Of a DNA stretch of 64,000 nucleotides, positions 59,219 through 64,000 are shown one piece after another. The stretch's first letter is position 1, and each line of letters begins with the position of its first letter. A program made the translations under genes and the position numbers. Under the pieces are notes generated by a model. That model saw nothing but the letters and a program-made list of their open reading frames with translations. It was not told where the DNA came from and did no database searches. The stretch spans positions 558,001 through 622,000 of the forward strand of contig BGZK01000101.1 in NCBI GenBank assembly GCA_005406025.1, in the 5' to 3' direction. This DNA comes from Eumeta japonica (lineage: Eukaryota; Arthropoda; Insecta; Lepidoptera; Psychidae).

Positions 59219-59519
59219 CGCTTGCGTATACAAGATATAAAACAATAATAAAACCATAAATCATCTGACACGGCGTCTACGTAGAGTTTTACAAGCATTT
59301 CAAATCCATGTGGAAATTTTAAATAAATAACAACTGCGTGAATCTGAATAAAATTGATTTGCATCCTCATAAATGGGAGCGAGTTTGAGAAATCAAGAAA
59401 ATGAAATTTTATTTCCAATAATACATCCATAATTGCTTATGCAACCCAAGAAAAAAATATGTATACAGATGTTTTATAGATAAATATCTTTATAACATAT
59501 ATATTAAGAAAAATATTTT

Positions 59520-59886
59520 GTGTCTATTGAGCTCATATTATTTTTAACTTCCGGTGAAATTTTATAAAATGTTTTCAATTTTCATAAAATTGGAAAGTTA
59601 CTTTTTTCAGTCCGATTTTCGAATCTCGAAATTTTAGCCGATCTTGAGGCTTTAAAGTCCCTGAACTCTGTTCCGACCATTTTACGAGTGATTATTATAC
59701 GTCTGTGTGTACGTGCGTGTGTGCGTACGTGCGTGTGTATAATTGCGTATGTATATGTGTGTGTGTATATGTAAACGTCACATAAAGTTTGAATAAATTA
59801 ACTGATCGAAACGCAATTTACGACATTCGAAAGGTGTCTGTAATGACTTTTACACTATTTTAACGTTCGATACCAAAATGTTCATG
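59520..59886 (+). repeat. Composite repeat family F, copy 2, 5' part
   Basis: TTGGAAAGTTACTTTTTTCA, CTGTTCCGACCATTTTACGA, a GT/GC-rich microsatellite (59704-59770), CTGATCGAAACGCAATTTAC and ATTCGAAAGGTGTCTG follow the order of the copy at 26.8 kb. It is cut off at CGATACCAAAATGTTCATG by the inverted-repeat element that follows. Confidence 0.65.
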
Positions 59887-61539
59887 CCCAACTAGCACAT
59901 TAGTGGAAATTGCAGCTTATTTTACAACTTAAAGATAGATAATGGTGTTACATGAGTGAAAATATAGTTTTAAGTTGCCTAACAGAAAAATTATTACCAC
60001 CTTTAAAAGCAACTTTACGTTGCTTATATTATAAATTTTGCCACTGAAAGTTTTGTAGTAGGGTATATAATCACAGATGTATTGTCGGCTACATAAAAGA
60101 GACCATATCATTAAAAGCAATAATAAGGTTCTATTTATAACCTTTATATCTCTAACAGTGCCAAAGGAAATAGCAGTCACTGATAATCAACGGTCGTATA
60201 AAACAACAATTTTCACTGTTGTGGCACTATAACCTCCTGTACAAGTGTCAAAAATCATACAAATGGCACTAACAGTTGCGAAAACAATATTTTAGAGACA
60301 TTTTACTACTGAAAAAGTTAATAAATTTTGTCACGTCTATAAAATCAATATAGAACTTTTAGTTTATTAGAGAACTCTTTTGTGAGTTATAGTTCTTCAA
60401 TAGGGATAATTTTATAAACTCAACAGCCCTAAGGATTATGACGCTGCCATTTCATTTCCGTTGGTTGTGATTTATGAAGAATTTTGTCGGTTTTAACGTA
60501 AAATGGATGAAATTCAGTGGAAAACATATAAAACAAGTAGTGGTTATCGACGCAAAGTACTGAAGACTTACAGAAGAATTCTTGAACTAGATACCACTCG
60601 AGAAAAATCTTCATACTATTAATTGTAATCTTCTTATTTATTTATATTTGTTTTGGAAGCTTATATTTGTAGGTTTTCTACAGGTAACTGATCCCTAATT
60701 TTACTGCACTGGAGGTCTATAACAGAAGGAGTTGCAACGGTTGTTTATTAATATCACTCATATTGCCTTCTTTGGACCTTACGTTAAAGAGGTAATATTT
60801 ACCACTGTGTATTGCAAAGTAAGTACAGAACTAACAATTAAAACTTTGAGTTCAAAACAAAGTTTCGCTATATTTTTAGAAAGGGTATACAGGCCGTCAA
60901 TGTTTGTTTACAGATTTAGAATAATTACGCATTATTTCAAACCTACAACCTCGTTGAACTACATGATCCACTAAATAATGATTATAGACATAAATAGGTG
61001 ATTACTTTTTAACTTTTAAAATGTACACATTAAAACTTAAATTTGTAGTATATAATTTTACGATTTTTATTCAAATCTCAATAAAAACGAAGGCGCATGA
61101 AAACTTCATAAAAGTCATATAGTTTACTCAGTGAAAAAGATTCCCACATATTTTGTTGTCTTTAAATGAAAGTATTGTAAATGAAGTTATTACTTACCGA
61201 ATAGTTATTAGAGTACATCGAATAAAAAGTCAGCCATAATATTTCACCTTGACAAAACACTTTTATAGCACCACAAAAGACTCTAGAGAATGACCGAAGC
61301 ATTAAATACATTCACTGAATCGTTCACTCTCGAAGGTGCCAAAAAAGAGCTATATTAGTTGCTTTTAGCACTTATGGTTACAATCAGATACGCTCAAGAT
61401 ATCACATGCGATGTGCCCATTTAGCACCATATCTGTTGCTTAGTTGTTTCAAAGCAGGATATGGACCTTGCTTTAAGCAACCTTTGGTTATAAGGAATAC
61501 GCTCTAGCGCCCATATGCAACAAATTTGTGCTAGTTGGG
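59887..61539. mobile_element. 1.65-kb element with perfect 13-bp terminal inverted repeats
   Basis: CCCAACTAGCACA at 59887-59899 is matched by its exact complement TGTGCTAGTTGGG at 61527-61539. The outer sequence on both sides belongs to repeat family F, so an insertion into that element is likely. Near the right end a subterminal phrase occurs twice, GCACTTATGGTTACAATCAG then ATACGCTC (about 61373) and AACCTTTGGTTATAAGGAATACGCTC (about 61479, quoted in part). No transposase frame was seen, so it would be non-autonomous. No exact target duplication could be fixed. Confidence 0.5.
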
Positions 61540-62194
61540 TGCATTGCATAAAATCGATTGATTTGTTCAAGAGATATCATTAGAGAAAATGTATTTTAAT
61601 AAATGTTTCTCAATATTTTGTAAACTGTCTACCAATAAAATCTAAAACCCATCCAGTTGTTATTCTTAAAAAACAACGTCGATTGTCCTGAAATGCAACG
61701 AATGCGGCCGATTTTGTCACAAAATACTATTGATAATGAATTTTTAAAAAGTGCTTTTAGAATATTTTTTAAAGTTCTATATAGATAAATTTGAAAACGT
61801 AATCAACTGTTTTTCTTGTACAACAACTTCAATCGTTTAAAATCCCATTAAATTCAGTTAGTTCGTGCGAGAGATATCGTTAGCGAAATATTAAAAAAAA
61901 ATGTTTTTTTTCTCAAAAGAACATAAAATTTTTGATGGATCAATGTTTGGTATTTGATCTTTTTCTATTTAGAAAGCTGCGTCGACTGTCGCAGAATAGA
62001 TAAAAATCGAATAACGTGTTCGAAATATGGCATAGTCGAAATATTAATAAAAGCAAATTAAAAAAAATCCTAAATTACGGAAGATACTGTGTTCAATCTT
62101 ATTCGAAAATAGGGTTTTATCAGATCTTAACATTTTTGGGTCCTAAGAATCTATTCTGCCCATTTTCTGTAATGTCTATCTCTCTCTGTGTGTG

Positions 62195-62226
<32 letters not shown>

Positions 62227-62234
62227 TCGATGCA

Positions 62235-62290
<56 letters not shown>

Positions 62291-62670
62291 TATGCGCGTG
62301 TGTGTGTGTGTTGATGAAATTTTCAAAAAGTATTTTTGTAGATTATTTCTTCAACCATTCTATCGATAAATTCCAACATTTAACTTGCTCTTCTGCTTAG
62401 AAATCAACGTGGATCATGGCAAACTGCTTGAAAATCGATAGGTACATTCGAAATATATGGTTAACGAAAGATTCGCAAAAAGATTTTTTATCAAAATAAC
62501 TTCTAAAGTTCTTGTTGGATTGGTGTTCGGTATCACACAACTCTCTTTGCTTAAAAAACTGCGTCGAATACCGCTAAGCAGATCAAAATCAAACATCGAT
62601 AAATATTCAAAACAAAATTTCAGGGGTGGTCTGCATGGTTAACGGTTTTACAGATTTTTCTTTTAAGATT
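61540..62670 (+). repeat. Composite repeat family F, copies 2 (3' part) and 3, with a degenerate ~300-bp unit
   Basis: GAGATATCATTAGAGAAAAT at 61571 recurs as GAGATATCGTTAGCGAAATA at 61872. In each case, about 100 bases on, comes AAAAACAACGTCGATTGTC or GAAAGCTGCGTCGACTGTCG (61675 and 61977, 302 apart). Further decayed copies are near 62395 and 62560. The module ACCATTTT/CTAAGAATCTATTCTGCCCA (62140) with its microsatellite is embedded. The end reads GGGTGGTCTGCATGGTTAACGG, as at 27.7 kb. Confidence 0.65.
62187..62310. repeat. GTGC/GT microsatellite inside repeat family F
   Basis: A run of GTGC units interrupted once by TCGATGCATG (about 62227-62236), flanked by GT units at both ends. The open frames on both strands (Cys/Val/Arg and Thr/His/Arg repeats) follow from the repeat and are not genes. 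Confidence 0.92.
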
Positions 62671-62749
62671 ATTGCTTTCCTAAATTACTGATTTTAATTT
62701 TACGACAAAATCGATTTTACTATTCGATTTCATAAACAAGTCTGCAGCC

Positions 62750-63005
62750 AAAACGCGTACCCAGTCCAAGAATAACGAAGCCCTCGAACTCGACACGGTG
62801 TCGCGAGCATCCATCAAACTAATAGACAGCACCTTCCTTCCCGCGGACGGCCTTCGACAACATTTTTACACGCCGCACGACAGACGGCCGCGTTGGACGA
62901 TATTATCGTACGACACTAAAGTTCTTGTGACTGAAATAAAAGTGTCTGATGCGCATCGGCCCGACACCGTCACTAAATCTATAGTCCATTTCCTAAGTAG
63001 ACGTG
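62750..63005 (+). CDS. Possible coding exon, unidentified
   Basis: From a possible AG acceptor (AAGTCTGCAG, ending near 62748) one plus frame stays open through 63100. For about 55 codons it uses C or G in third positions far more often than the AT-rich surroundings would give. It reads TQSKNNEALELDTVSRASIK, then LIDSTFLPADGLRQHFYTPH and RRPRWTILSYDTKVLVTEIK. This is the best codon-usage signal for a real protein in the window. There is no clear donor site, no start context and no family I recognise. A pseudogene or retroelement piece is the alternative. Confidence 0.35.
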
Positions 63006-63100
63006 CCCTGTATTTACTTGTTTTGTGGGATTGCAGCTATGATGGAGCAGTGGTGAGTGGCACTTCCACTTGCGACACGGGACGTGACTTCGAACACTGA

Positions 63101-63454
63101 CGACCTGCAAGACTGAGTGATTCTAACCGACTATTAGGTATTGAGAGAAGGGTAAGGAATTAACTGTCTACGTAAATTATGTGTGTATACATCGTAGCTC
63201 AAAAACCATTGAATGTTTTCTAACAAATGAGGTGTCAATTATTTTGTCTTTAACGTAAGAGTGGCATATGCGACGCTTTTCAAGCAAAAAAGAAACTAAT
63301 TTAGCGGCCGTGATATAAAAAAAAGGTGATGTAACATAAACAAAAAAAAAGGTTAGTGAATTGAAGGGGGTGTTAGTGAATAGATATTTTGAAACCATTA
63401 TCAGCTTTTAATAATCTATGGAATAGGTATACATCCATGATTACGTGATTTATT
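63101..63454. other. AT-rich stretch, nothing recognised
   Basis: No supported feature. Confidence 0.4.
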
Positions 63455-63770
63455 TTTTATAGTCTTTTCAACGGATAAACGAGCATGCCAGTCACCTGGG
63501 AAAAAAAGGTAACCACCATCGCTTATGGACATTCGTAAGTCCAAAGACGTCACTAGTATAGTGCCTGCCCCTTGTATGGGTATAGGATATTTGATAAAAA
63601 GGAAAATGGGCCGAAGAATAAGAGAATGGAGTGATAGAGGGTTAATGGAACACGCGCCAGCTGAAGCTTTTACTTCTCATGTGTATTCTGTAAGAGAGTT
63701 AAGGCAACCCATTGTCGTGATAAATTCAAATTGGTCACATGGCTCTATTTATTATTTACAGACTGGCTAA
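63455..63770 (-). repeat. Interspersed repeat family A, copy 3
   Basis: On the plus strand it begins ACGAGCATGCCAGTCACCTG, then CACCATCGCTTATGGACATT and GGGTATAGGATATTTGATAA. It ends near AATTCAAATTGGTCACATGG, the complement of the 5' part of the copy at 8895-9205. The 81-codon plus frame here is part of the repeat. Confidence 0.72.
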
Positions 63771-63853
63771 TCCAACAAAATGCTTAATCAGGCTATATTT
63801 TACCAATGATAATTTTAAAATATGATCTGATTGAACGCTCATATTTTGTACAC

Positions 63854-63856
<3 letters not shown>

Positions 63857-63900
<44 letters not shown>
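63857..63900. repeat. AT microsatellite
   Basis: An uninterrupted AT run of 44 bases ending at GTATCATGG. Confidence 0.95.
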
Positions 63901-63904
<4 letters not shown>

Positions 63905-64000
63905 CATGGACGGTACCTTTCGTGAGCATCAGGGCTACTGCGAACTTTAATCAAAGGTAACAGGAAGATAACCATGTTTATTGGGAGTCAATTCTTCAAT

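Noticed and set aside
59140..59430. 96-codon minus frame ending in a Thr-His run
   Set aside because: The Thr-His run is the GT microsatellite read backwards; the rest resembles no protein.
62120..62400. Long Cys/Val/Arg and Thr/His/Arg repeat proteins on both strands
   Set aside because: They are the translation of a GTGC/GT microsatellite; every frame of such a repeat is open.

Overview
The window reads as nuclear DNA of an insect, most probably a moth or butterfly. It is AT-rich with short GC-rich blocks. It holds tRNA-derived SINE sequence, several interspersed repeats of the kind that fill lepidopteran genomes, decayed non-LTR retrotransposons and mariner-like transposons. There is no operon-like layout, no rRNA and no CRISPR array. 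No intact gene with a recognisable product was found; the longest uninterrupted reading frame is about 150 codons. The window is best described as a gene-poor intergenic or intronic stretch. The order is a judgement from repeat style, not from a conserved gene. All alignments and composition statements were made by eye.

Layout. 0-7.5 kb: a degenerate 30-bp minisatellite (470-720), then a nearly full-length but broken endonuclease/reverse-transcriptase retrotransposon on the minus strand (about 1852-5215). It sits between copies of a 25-bp repeat that it probably split. 7.5-17 kb: a tRNA-derived SINE, fragments of three repeat families, a degenerate 48-bp tandem array (11.35-11.66 kb), a CA/TG block and a solo MITE arm. 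17-28 kb: a second retrotransposon fragment (17.88-18.48 kb) between pieces of a 116-bp repeat; pyrimidine-rich repeats with a 54-bp tandem array (19.2 kb); a very GC-rich island (23.5 kb); a 750-bp interspersed repeat (25.2 kb); a composite microsatellite-bearing element (26.8-27.75 kb); and a third reverse-transcriptase fragment (27.76-28.08 kb).

28-42 kb: two decayed mariner transposase copies, minus at 30.1-31.7 kb and plus at 34.6-35.5 kb. The first carries a nested 462-bp fold-back MITE with TA target duplication. Also here are a microRNA-like hairpin (34.04 kb) and two adjacent perfect long hairpins (41.10-41.24 kb), the most unusual structure in the window. 42-58 kb: a GC-rich retroelement-like block with a TATA motif (45.9-46.95 kb), tRNA-like relics, paired hairpins (51.5 kb), several GC-rich blocks that may be promoters or enhancers, and a frameshifted minus-strand coding relic of unknown identity (56.5-57.1 kb). 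58-64 kb: a GT microsatellite, then more copies of the composite element. One of these is split by a 1.65-kb sequence with perfect 13-bp terminal inverted repeats (59.89-61.54 kb). A possible coding exon with GC-rich third positions (62.75-63.0 kb) and terminal repeats complete the window.

The functional story is mostly one of transposon history: insertions into satellites, nesting of one element in another, and decay of catalytic residues. I saw no multi-gene system.
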